From NCBI GenBank assembly GCA_958298945.1, contig OY282609.1, forward strand, positions 44,855,393 to 44,919,392: 64,000 bases of DNA. Direction: 5' to 3'. The notes beneath the pieces were generated by a model that saw only the letters and a program-made list of their open reading frames with translations, did no database searches and had not been told where the DNA came from. Shown piece by piece: positions 1 through 13,001 of this stretch (position 1 is its first letter; every line of letters begins with the position of its first letter). The position numbers and the translations under genes are program-made. The stretch is from Atherix ibis. Taxonomy: Eukaryota > Arthropoda > Insecta > Diptera > Athericidae.

Positions 1-200
1 AAGCATACTGCTTCATATTCCTCTTAAACATACTACTTCACATTCCTCTTAAACATACTACTTCATATTCCTCTTAAACATACTACTTCATATTCCTCTT
101 AAATATACTACTTCATATTCCCTTTAAATATACTACTTCATATTCCTCTTAAGCATACTACTTCATATTCCTCTTAAACATACTACTTCATATTCCTCTT

Positions 201-880
201 AAATATATTACTTCATATATCTCTTAAACATACTACTTCGTATTCCTCTTAAAAATACTACTTCATATTCTTCTTAAACATACTACTTCATATTCCTCTT
301 AAACATACTACTTCATATTCCTCTTAAACATACTACTTCATATTCCTCTTAAATATACTACTTCATATTCCCTTTAAATATACTACTTCATATTCCTCTT
401 AAGCATACTACTTCATATTCCTCTTAAACATACTACTTCATATTCCTCTTACACATACTACTTCATATTCCTCTTAAACATACTACTTCATATTCCTCTT
501 AAACATACTACTTCATATTCCTCTTAAATATACTACTTCATATTCCTCTTAAACATACTACTTCATATTCCTCTTAAATATACTACTTCATATATCTCTT
601 AAACATACTACTTCATATTCCTCTTAAACATACTACTTCATATTCCTCTTAAACATACTGCTTCATATTCCTCTTAAACATACTACTTCACATTCCTCTT
701 AAACATACTACTTCATATTCCTCTTAAACATACCACTTCATATTCCTCTTAAACATACTACTTCATATTCCTCTTAAATATACTACTTCATATTCCTCTT
801 AAATATACTACTTCATATATCTCTTAAACATACTACTTCATATTCATCTTAAACATACTACTTCATATTCCTCTTAAACA
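201..880. repeat. Dispersed duplicate block, partner at about 8220-8900
   Basis: A series of rare variants recurs 8,019 bp downstream. The AAATATATTAC monomer followed by the TATATCTCTT variant at 201 matches 8220. The CTGCTTC, TTCACATT, then ACCACTTC series at 651-735 matches 8670-8755. The first 50 bases of the window (AAGCATACTGCTTC then TTCACATT) also match 7645-7695, but at 7,644 bp spacing. The 375-bp difference equals 15 monomers gained or lost between the two blocks. This marks a copied segment that was later rearranged inside the array. Confidence 0.75.
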
Positions 881-1039
881 TACTAATTCATATTCCTCTT
901 AAATATACTACTTCATATTCCTCTTAAATATACTACTTCATATTCCTCTTAAACATACTACTTCATATTCCTCTTAAACATACTACTTCATATTCCTCTT
1001 AAATATACTACTTCGTATTCCTCTTAAACATACTACTGC

Positions 1040-2890
1040 ATATTCCTCTTAAACATACTACTTCATATTCCTCTTAAATATACTACTTCATATTCCCTTT
1101 AAATATACTACTTTATATTCCTCTTAAACATACTACTTCATATTCCTTTTAAACATACTACTTCATATTCCTCTTTAATATACTTCTTCATATTCCTCTT
1201 AAATATACTACTTCGTATTCCTCTTAAACATACTACTGCATATTCCTCTTAAACATACTATTTCATATTCCTCTTAAATATACTACTTCATATTCCTCTT
1301 AAACATACTACTTCATATTCCTCTTAAACATACTACTTCATATTCCTCTTAAATATACTTCTTCATATTCCTCTTAAATATACTACTTCATATATCTCTT
1401 AAACATACTACTTCATATTCCTCTTAAACATACTACTTCATATTCTTCTTAAACATACTACTTCATATTCCTCTTAAACATACTACTTCATATTCCTCTT
1501 AAACATACTACTTCATATTCCTCTTAAATGTACTACTTCATATTCCCTTTAAATATACTACTTCATATTCCTCTTAAGCATACTACTTCATATTCCTCTT
1601 AAACATACTACTTCATATTCCTCTTAAACATACTACTTCATATTCCTCTTAAACATACTACTTCATATTCCTCTTAAACATAATACTTCATATTCCTCTT
1701 AAATATACTACTTCATATTCCTCTCAAATATAGTACTTTATATTCCTCTTAAATATACTACTTCATATTCCTCTTAAACCATACTACTTCATATTCCTCT
1801 TGAACATACTACTTCAAATTTCTCTTAAACATACTACTTCATATTCCTCTTAAACATACTACTTCATATTCCTCTTAAATATACTACTTCATATTCCTTT
1901 TAAATATACTACTTCATATTCCTCTTAAGCATACTACTTCATATTCCTTAAACATACTACTTCATATTCCTCTTAAACATACTACTTCATATTCCTCTTA
2001 AATATACTACTTCATATTCCTTTAAATATACTACTTTATATTCCTCTTAAACATACTACTTCATATTCCTTTTAAACATACTACTTCATATTCCTCTTTA
2101 ATATACTTCTTCATATTCCTCTTAAATATACTACTTCGTATTCCTCTTAAACATACTACTGCATATTCCTCTTAAACATACTATTTCATATTCCTCTTAA
2201 ATATACTACTTCATATTCCTCTTAAACATACTACTTCATATTCCTCTTAAACATACTACTTCATATTCCTCTTAAATATACTTCTTCATATTCCTCTTAA
2301 ATATACTACTTCATATATCTCTTAAACATACTACTTCATATTCCTCTTAAACATACTACTTCATATTCTTCTTAAACATACTACTTCATATTCCTCTTAA
2401 ACATACTACTTCATATTCCTCTTAAACATACTACTTCATATTCCTCTTAAATGTACTACTTCATATTCCCTTTAAATATACTACTTCATATTCCTCTTAA
2501 GCATACTACTTCATATTCCTCTTAAACATACTACTTCATATTCCTCTTAAACATACTACTTCATATTCCTCTTAAACATACTACTTCATATTCCTCTTAA
2601 ACATAATACTTCATATTCCTCTTAAATATACTACTTCATATTCCTCTCAAATATAGTACTTTATATTCCTCTTAAATATACTACTTCATATTCCTCTTAA
2701 ACCATACTACTTCATATTCCTCTTGAACATACTACTTCAAATTTCTCTTAAACATACTACTTCATATTCCTCTTAAACATACTACTTCATATTCCTCTTA
2801 AATATACTACTTCATATTCCTTTTAAATATACTACTTCATATTCCTCTTAAGCATACTACTTCATATTCCTCTTAAACATACTACTTCAT
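1040..2890. repeat. 923-bp higher-order tandem duplication, two copies
   Basis: Copy 1 spans about 1040-1962 and copy 2 about 1963-2890. Shared rare landmarks are offset by exactly 923 bp: CTCTTTAATA at 1171 and 2094, and TTGAACAT with CAAATTTCTC at 1801 and 2724. The offset is 37 monomers minus 2 bp. The length variants inside copy 1 account for this: +1 at the AAACCATAC monomer near 1768, -2 at ATTCCTTAAAC near 1945, and -1 at ATTCCTTTAAAT near 2027. Nearly all minor variants between the landmarks are also shared, so the duplication is recent relative to monomer divergence. Confidence 0.85.
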
Positions 2891-5800
2891 ATTCCTCTTA
2901 AACATACTACTTCATATTCCTCTTAAATATACTACATCATATTCCTCTTAAATATACTACTTCATATATCTCTTAAACATACTACTTCATATTCCTCTTA
3001 AACATACTACTTCATATTCTTCTTAAACATACTACTTCATATTCCTCTTAAACATACTACTTCATATTCCTCTTAAACATACTACTTCATATTCCTCTTA
3101 AATATACTACTTCATATTCGCTTTAAATATACTACTTCATATTCCTCTTAAGCATACTACTTCATATTCCTCTTAAACATACTACTTCATATTCCTCTTA
3201 AACATACTACTTCATATTCCTCTTAAACATACTACTTCGTATTCCTCTTAAACATACTACTGCATATTCCTCTTAAACATACTACTTCATATTCCTCTTA
3301 AATATTCTACTTCATATTCCCTTTAAATATACTACTTTATATTCCTCTTAAACATACTACTTCATATTCCTCTTAAACATACTACTTCATATTCCTCTTT
3401 AATATACTTCTTCATATTCCTCTTAAATATACTACTTCGTATTCCTCTGAAACATACTACTGCATATTCCTCTTAAACATACTATTTCATATTCCTCTTA
3501 AATATACTACTTCATATTCCTCTTAAACATACTACTTCATATTCCTCTTAAACATACTACTTCATATTCCTCTTAAATATACTTCTTCATATTCCTCTTA
3601 AATATACTACTTCATATATCTCTTAAACATACTACTTCATATTCCTCTTAAACATACTACTTCATATTCTTCTTAAACATACTACTTCATATTCCTCTTA
3701 AACATACTACTTCATATTCCTCTTAAACATACTACTTCATATTCCTCTTAAATATACTACTTCATATTCCCTTTAAATATACTACTTCATATTCCTCTTA
3801 AGCATACTACTTCATATTCCTCTTAAACATACTACTTCATATTCCTCTTAAACATACTACTTCATATTCCTCTTAAACATACTACTTCATATTCCTCTTA
3901 AACATACTACTTCATATTCCTCTTAAATATACTACTTCATATTCCTCTTAAATATACTACTTTATATTCCTCTTAAATATACTACTTCATATTCCTCTTA
4001 AACCATACTACTTCATATTCCTCTTAAACATACTACTTCAAATTTCTCTTAAACATACTACTTCATATTCCTCTTAAACATACTACTTCATATTCCTCTT
4101 AAATATACTACTTCATATTCCTTTTAAATATACAACTTCATATTCCTCTTAAGCATACTACTTCATATTCCTCTTAAACCATACTACTTCATATTCCTCT
4201 TGAACATACTACTTCAAATTTCTCTTAAACATACTACTTCATATTCCTCTTAAACATACTACTTCATATTCCTCTTAAATATACTACTTCATATTCCTTT
4301 TAAATATACTACTTCATATTCCTCTTAAGCATACTACTTCATATTCCTCTTAAACATACTACTTCATATTCCTCTTAAACATACTACTTCATATTCCTCT
4401 TCAATATACTACATCATATTCCTCTTAAATATACTACTTCATATATCTCTTAAACATACTACTTCATATTCCTCTTAAACATACTACTTCATATTCTTCT
4501 TAAACATACTACTTCATATTCCTCTTAAACATACTACTTCATATTCCTCTTAAACATACTACTTCATATTCCTCTTAAATATACTACTTCATATTCGCTT
4601 TAAATATACTACTTCATATTCCTCTTAAGCAGACTACTTCATATTCCTCTTAAACATACTACTTCATATTCCTCTTAAACATACTACTTCATATTCCTCT
4701 AAACATACTACTTCGTATTCCTCTTAAACATACTACTGCATATTCCTCTTAAACATACTACTTCATATTCCTCTTAATATTCTACTTCATATTCCCTTTA
4801 AATATACTACTTTATATTCCTCTTAAACATACTACTTCATATTCCTCTTAAACATACTACTTCATATTCCTCTTTAATATACTTCTTCATATTCCTCTTA
4901 AATATACTACTTCGTATTCCTCTGAAACATACTACTGCATATTCCTCTTAAACATACTATTTCATATTCCTCTTAAATATACTACTTCATATTCCTCTAA
5001 ACATACTACTTCATATTCCTCTTAAACATACTACTTCATATTCCTCTTAAATATACTTCTTCATATTCCTCTTAAATATACTACTTCATATATCTCTTAA
5101 ACATACTACTTCATATTCCTCTTAAACGTACTACTTCATATTCTTCTTAAACATACTACTTCATATTCCTCTTAAACATACTACTTCATATTCCTCTTAA
5201 ACATACTACTTCATATTCCTCTTAAATATACTACTTCATATTCCCTTTAAATATACTACTTCATATTCCTCTTAAGCATACTACTTCATATTCCTCTTAA
5301 ACATACTACTTCATATTCCTCTTAAACATACTACTTCATATTCCTCTTAAACATACTACTTCAAATTCCTCTTAAACATACTACTTCATATTCCTCTTAA
5401 ATATACTACTTCATATTCCTCTTAAATATACTACTTTATATTCCTCTTAAATATACTACTTCATATTCCTCTTAAACCATACTACTTCATATTCCTCTTA
5501 AACATACTACTTCAAATTTCTCTTAAACATACTACTTCATATTCCTCTAAACATACTACTTCATATTCCTCTTAAATATACTACTTCATATTCCTTTTAA
5601 ATATACAACTTCATATTCCTCTTAAGCATACTACTTCATATTCCTCTTAAACATACTACTTCATATTCCTCTTAAACATACTACTTCATATTCCTCTTAA
5701 ATATACTACGTCATATTCCTCTTAAATATACTACTTCATATATCTCTTAAACATACTACTTCATATTCCTCTTAAACATACTACTTCATATTCTTCTTAA

Positions 5801-6300
5801 ACATACTACTTCATATTCCTCTTAAACATACTACTTCATATTCCTCTTAAACATACTACTTCATATTCCTCTTAAATATACTACTTCATATTCGCTTTAA
5901 ATATACTACTTCATATTCCTCTTAAGCATACTACTTCATATTCCTCTTAAACATACTACTTCATATTCCTCTTAAATATACTACTTCATATTCCTCCTTA
6001 AACCTACTACTTCATATTCCTCTTAAACATACTACTTCATATTCCTCTTAAATATACTACTTTATATTCCTCTAAAATATACTACTTCATATCTCTTTAA
6101 ACATACTACTTCATATTCCTCTTAAACATACTACTTCATATTCTTCTTAAACATACTACTTCATATTCCTCTTAAACATACTACTTCATATTCCTCTTAA
6201 ACATACTACTTCATATTCTTCTTAAATATACTACTTCATATTCCCTTTAAATATACTACTTTATATTTCTCTTCAGCATACTACTTCATATTCCTCTTAA
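2891..6300. repeat. Further rearranged copies of the 1.0-2.9 kb higher-order unit
   Basis: The CTCTTTAATA landmark recurs at 3395 (1,301 bp after 2094) and 4870 (1,475 bp after 3395). The CTCTGAAACAT variant directly after it is shared only by the last two (3447 and 4922). The CAAATTTCTC monomer recurs after AAACCATAC at about 4025, 4201 and 5499. The CATCATATT-type monomer at 2931 recurs at 4408 with an offset of 1,477. Offsets differ by small numbers because individual monomers carry 1-bp losses (ATTCCTCTAAAC at about 4700, 5000 and 5550) or gains (AAACCATAC). The block is a patchwork of at least three unequal copies. Its exact breakpoints cannot be placed by eye. Confidence 0.75.
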
Positions 6301-6319
6301 ACATACTACTTCATATTCC

Positions 6320-7090
6320 TCTTAAACATACTTACTTCTATAATTCCTCTTAATCCTCTAAACATACTACTTCATATTCCTCTTAAACATACTACTTCAT
6401 ATTCCTCTTAAACATACTACTTCATATTCCTCTTAAATACTACTTATATTCCTCTTAAATATACTACTTCATATTCCTCTTAAACATACTACTTCATATT
6501 CCTCTTAAATATACTACTTCATATTCCTCTTAAATATACTACTTCATATTCCTCTTAAATATACTACTTCGTATTCCTCCTAAAACATACTACTTCATAT
6601 TCCTCTTAAATATACTACTTCGTATTCCCTCTTAAACATACTACTCATATCTCTTATATACTCTCTTCTTAAATATACTACTTCATATTCCTCTTAAATA
6701 TACTACTTCATATTCCTTCTTAAATATACTACTTCATATTCCTCTTAAATATACTACTTCATATTCCTCTTCAACATACTACTTCATATTCCTCTTAAAC
6801 ATACTACTTCATATTCCTCTTAAACATACTACTTCATATATTCCTCTTAAACATACTACTTCATATTCCTCTTAACATACTACTTCATATTCCTCTTAAA
6901 CATACTACTTCTATTCCTCTTAATATTCTACTTATATTCTTCCTCTTAAATATACTACTTCATATTCCTCTTAAACATACTACTTCATATTCCTCTTAAA
7001 TATACTACTTCATATTCCTCTAATACTACTTCAATTCCTCTTAAATATACTACTCGTATTCCTCTTAAACTATCTACTACTGCATATTCC
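6320..7090. repeat. Degenerate, indel-rich stretch of the array
   Basis: The 25-bp register breaks down here. Examples are CTTACTTCTATAATTCC near 6330, TTAATCCTCTAAAC near 6350, TTAAATACTACTTATATTCC near 6435, ACTCATATCTCTTATATACT near 6644, TTCATATATTCC near 6835, CTTCTATTCC near 6910, CTCTAATACTACTTCAATTCC near 7020, and AACTATCTACTAC near 7070. All pieces are recognisable monomer fragments, so there is no insertion of foreign sequence. Flanking DNA on both sides is in register with few indels. It is either a local decay or repair scar, or a stretch of low consensus accuracy in the assembly. Confidence 0.8.
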
Positions 7091-8754
7091 TCTTAAACAT
7101 ACTACTTCATATTCCTCTTAAATATACTACTTCATATTCCCTTTAAATATACTACTTTATATTCCTCTTAAACATGCTACTTCATATTCCTCTTAAACAT
7201 ACTACTTCATATTCCTCTTAAACATACTACTTCATATTCCTCTTAAACATACAACTTCATATTCCTCTTAAACATACTACTTCATATTCCTCTTAAATAT
7301 ACTACTTCATATTCCTCTCAAATATACTACTTCATATTCCTCTTAAATATATAACTTCGTATTCCTCTTAAACATACTACTGCATATTCCTCTTAAGCAT
7401 ACTATTTCATATTCCTCTTAAATATACTACTTCATATTCCTCTTAAACATACTAGTTCATATTCCTCTTAAATATACTACTTCGTATTCCTCTTAAACAT
7501 ACTACTGCATATTCCTCTTAAATATACTACTTCATATTCCTCTTAAATATACTACTTCATATTCCTTTTAAATATACTACTTCATATATCTCTTAAACAT
7601 ACTACTTCATATTCCTCTTAAACATACTACTACATATTCCTCTTAAGCATACTGCTTCATATTCCTCTTAAACATACTACTTCACATTCCTCTTAAACAT
7701 ACTACTTCATATTCCTCTTAAACATACTACTTCATATTCCTCTTAAACATACTACTTCATATTCCTCTTAAACATACTACTTCATATTCCTCTTAAACAT
7801 ACTACTTCATATTCCTCTTAAACATACTACTTCATATTCCTCTTAAATATACTACTTCATATTCCCTTTAGATATACTACTTCATATTCCTCTTAAGCAT
7901 ACTACTTCATATTCCTCTTAAACATACCACTTTATATTCCTCTTAAACATACTACTTCATATTCCTCTTAAACATACTACTTCATATTCCTCTTAAACAT
8001 ACTACTTCATATTCCTCTTAAATATACTACTTCATATTCCTCTAAAATATACAAATTCATATTCCTCTTAAACAAACTACTTCATATTCCTCTTAAGCAT
8101 ACTACTTCATATTCCTCTTAAATATATTATTTCATATTCCCTTTAAATATACTACTTCATATTCCTCTTAAGCATACTACTTCATATTCCTCGTAAACAT
8201 ACTACTTCATATTCCTCTTAAATATATTACTTCATATATCTCTTAAACATACTACTTCATATTCCTCTTAAACATACTACTTCATATTCTTCTTAAACAT
8301 ACTACTTCATATTCCTCTTAAACATACTACTTCATATTCCTCTTAAACATACTACTTCGTATTCCTCTTAAATATACTACTTCATATTCCCTTTAAATAT
8401 ACTACTTCATATTCCTCTTAAGCATACTACTTCATATTCCTCTTAAACATACTACTTCATATTCCTCTTAAACATACTACTTCATATTCCTCTTAAACAT
8501 ACTACTTCATATTCCTCTTAAACATACTACTTCATATTCCTCTTAAATATACTACTTCATATTCCTCTTAAACATACTACTTCATATTCCTCTTAAATAT
8601 ACTACTTCATATATCTCTTAAACATACTACTTCATATTCCTCTTAAACATACTACTTCATATTCCTCTTAAACATACTGCTTCATATTCCTCTTAAACAT
8701 ACTACTTCACATTCCTCTTAAACATACTACTTCATATTCCTCTTAAACATACCA

Positions 8755-9760
8755 CTTCATATTCCTCTTAAACATACTACTTCATATTCCTCTTAAATAT
8801 ACTACTTCATATTCCTCTTAAATATACTACTTCATATATCTCTTAAACATACTACTTCATATTCCTCTTAAACATACTACTTCATATTCTTCTTAAACAT
8901 ACTACTTCATATTCCTCTTAAACTTACTACTTCATATTCATCTTAAACATACTACTTAATATTCCTCTTAAACATACTAATTCATATTCCTCTTAAATAT
9001 ACTACTTCATATTCCTCTTAAATATACTACTTCATATTCCTCTTAAACATACTACTTCATATTCCTCTTAAACATACTACTTCTTATTCCTCTTAAATAT
9101 ACTGCTTCATATTCCACTTAAATATACTACTTCATATTCCTCTTAAACATACTACTTCACATTCCTCTTAAACATACTACTTCATATTCCTCTTAAACAT
9201 ACTACTTCATATTCCTTTTAAATATACTACTTCATATTCCTCTTAAACATACTACTTCATATTCCTCTGAAACATACTACTTCATATTCCTCTTAAATAT
9301 ACTACTTCATATTCCTCTTAAATATACTACTTCATATATCTCTTAAACATACTACTTCATATTCCTCTTAGACATACTACTTCATATTCTTCTTAAACAT
9401 ACTACTTCATATTCCTCTTAAACTTACTACTTCATATTCATCTTAAACATACTACTTCATATTCCTCTTAAACATACTAATTCATATTCCTCTTAAATAT
9501 ACTACTTCATATTCCTCTTAAATATACTACTTCATATTCCTCTTAAACATACTACTTCATATTCCTCTTAAACATACTACTTCATATTCCTCTTAAATAT
9601 ACTGCTTCATATTCCACTTAAATATACTAGTTCATATTCCTCTTAAACATACTACTTCACATTCCTCTTAAACATACTACTTCATATTCCTCTTAAACAT
9701 ACTACTTCATATTCCTCTTAAATATACTACTTCATATTCCTCTTAAACATACTACTTCAT
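8755..9760. repeat. 500-bp tandem duplication (20 monomers, two copies)
   Basis: Landmarks are offset by exactly 500 bp: AAACTTAC followed by an ATTCATC monomer at 8920 and 9420, AATATACTGCTTC followed by TTCCACTT at 9100 and 9600, TTCACATT at 9151 and 9651, and TATATCTC at 8821 and 9321. The copies differ by only a few substitutions, for example CTTAGACAT at about 9370 and CTTTTAAAT at about 9216. There is no length change. Boundaries are accurate to about one or two monomers. Confidence 0.85.
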
Positions 9761-11325
9761 ATTCCTCTTAAACATACTACTTCATATTCCTCTTAAATAT
9801 ACTACTTCATATTCCTCTTAAATATACTACTTTATATTCCTCTTAAACATACTACTTCATATTCCTCTTAAATATACTACTTCATATTCCTCTTAAACAT
9901 ACTACTTCATATTCCTCTTAAACATACTACTTCATATTCCTCTTAAATATACTACTTCATATTCCTCTTAAATATACTTCTTCATATTCCTCTTAAACAT
10001 ACTACTTCATATTCCTCTTAAACATACTACTTCATATACCCTTTAAATATACTACTTCATATTCCTCTTAAACAAACTACTTCATATTCCTCTTAAACAT
10101 ATTACTTCATATTCCTCTTAAGCATATTACGTCATATTCCTCTTAAACATACTACTTCATATTTCTCTTAAACATACTACTTCATATTCCTCTTAAACAT
10201 GCTACTTCATATTCCTCTTAAACATACTACTTCATATTCCTCTTAAATATACTACTTCATATTCCTCTTAAATATACTACTTCATATTCCTCTTAAACAT
10301 ACTACTTCATATTCCTCTTAAATATACTACTTCATATTCCTCTTAAATATACTACTTCATATTCCTCTTAAACATACTACTTCATATTCCTCTTAAATAT
10401 ACTACTTCATATTCCTCTTAAACATACTACTTCATATTCCTCTTAAATATACTACTTCGTATTCCTCTTAAACATACTACTTCATATTCCCTTTAAATAT
10501 ACTACTTCATATTCCTCTTAAACAAACTACTTCATATTCCTCTTAAATATACTACTTCATATTCCTCTTAAGCATACTACTTCATATTCCTCTTAAATAT
10601 ACTACTTCATATTCCTCTTAAATATACTACTTCATATTCCTCTTAAACATACTACTTCATATTTCTCTTAAATATACTACTTCATATTTCTCTTAAATAT
10701 ACTACTTCATATTCCTGTTAAATATACTACTTCATATTCTTCTTACACATACTACTTCATATTCCTCTTAAACACTACTTCATATTCCTCTTAAACATAC
10801 TACTTCATATTCCTCTTAAATATACTACTTAATATTCGTCTTAAATATACTACTTCATATTCCTCTTAAATATACTACTTCATATTCCTCTTAAATATAC
10901 TACTTCATATTCCCTTTAAATATACTACTTCATATTCCTCTTAAACATACTACTTCATATTCCTCTTAAATATACTACTTCATATTCCTCTTAAATATAC
11001 TACTTCATATTCCTCTTAAACATACTACTTCATATTCCTCTTAAACATACTACTTCATATTTCTCTTAAACATACTACTTCATATTCCTCTTAAACATAC
11101 TACTTCATATTCCTCTTAAATATACTACTTCATATTCCTCTTAAATATACTACTTCATATTCCTCTTAAATATACTACTTCATATTCCCTTTAAATATAC
11201 TACTTTATATTCCTCTTAAACATACTACTTCATATTCCTCTTAAACATACTGCTTCATATTCCTCTTAAACATACTACTTCATATTCCTCTTAAACATAC
11301 TACTTCATATTCCCCTTAAATATAC

Positions 11326-13001
11326 TACTTCATATATCTCTTAAACATACAACTTCATATTCCTCTTAAACATACTACTTCATATTCCTCTTAAACGTAC
11401 TACTTCATATTCCTCTTAAACATACTACTTCATATTCCTCTTAAACATACTACTTCATATTCCTCTTAAACATACTACTTCATATTCCTCTTAAACATAC
11501 TACTTCATATTCCTCTTAAATATACTACTTCGTATTCCTCTTAAACATACTACTGCATATTCCTCTTAAACATACTACTTCATATTCCTCTTAAACATAC
11601 TACTTCATATTCCTCTTAAACATACTACTTCATATTCCTCTTAAACATACTACTTCATATTCCTCTTAAACATACTACTTCATATTCCTCTTAAACATAC
11701 TACTTCATATTCCTCTTAAACATACTACTTCATATTCCTCTTAAACATACTACTTCATATTCCTCTTAAACATACTACTTCATATTCCTCTTAAATATAC
11801 TACTTCATATTCCCCTTAAACATACTACTTCATATTCCTCTTAAACATACTACTTCATATTCCTCTTAAGCATACTACTTCATATTCCTCTTAAACATAC
11901 TACTTCATATTCCTCTTAAACATACTACTTCATATTCCTTTTAAACATAGTACTTCACATTCCTCTTAAACATACTACTTCATATTCCTCTTAAACATAC
12001 TACTTCATATTCCTCTTAAGCATACTACTTCATATTCCTCTTAAACATACTACTTCATATTCCTCTTAAACATACTACTTCATATTCCTTTTAAACATAC
12101 TACTTCACATTCCTCTTAAACATACTACTTCATATTCCTCTTAAATATAATACTTCATATTCCCTTTAAATAGACTACTTCATATTACTCTTAAACATAC
12201 TACTTCATCGTCCTCTTAAATATGCTACTTCATATTCCCTTTAAATATACTACTTCATATTCCTCTTAAACATACTAGTTCATATTCCTCTTAAACATAC
12301 TACTTCATATTCCTTTTAAACATACTACTTCACATTCCTCTTAAAACATACTACTTCATATTCCTCTTAAACATACTACTTCATATTCATCTTAAACATA
12401 CTACTTCATATTCCTCTTAGACATACTACTTCATATTCCTCTTAAACATACTACTTCATATTCTCTTAAACATACTACTTCATATTCCTCTTAAACATAC
12501 TACTTCATATTCCTCTTAAATATACTACTTCATATTCCTCTTAAACATACTACTTCATATTCCTCTTAAACATACTACTTCATATTCCTCTTAAACATAC
12601 TACTTCGTATTCCTCTTAAACATACTACTTCATATTCCTCTTAAACATACTACTTCATATTCCTCTTAAACATACTACTTCATATTCCTCTTAAACATAC
12701 TACTTCATATTCCTCTTAAACATACTACTTCATATTCCTCTTAAATATACTACTTCATATTCCTCTTAAATATACTACTTCATATTCCTCTTAAATATAC
12801 TACTTCATATTCCTCTTAAATATACTACTTCATATTCCTCTTAAACATACTACTTCATATTCCTCTTAAATATACTACTTCATATTCCTCTTAAACATAC
12901 TACTTCATATTCATCTTAAACATACTACTTCATATTCCTCTTAAACATACTACTTCATATTCCTCTTAAACATACTACTTCATATTCCCCCTTAAATATA
13001 C
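11326..13001. repeat. 1.68-kb higher-order unit, copy A (clean)
   Basis: This is the first of three copies. The unit opens with TATATCTC followed by ACATACAACTTC at about 11349, matching 13025. It contains TCCCCTTAAAC (11811; partners 13488 and 15440) and a distinctive trio: AAATAGAC, ATTACTC and CATCGTCC, with CATCG at 12206 (partners 13883 and 15835). Copy A keeps the 25-bp register almost throughout. The offset to copy B is about 1,676-1,677 bp, i.e. 67 monomers plus the net length changes in copy B. Confidence 0.85.
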
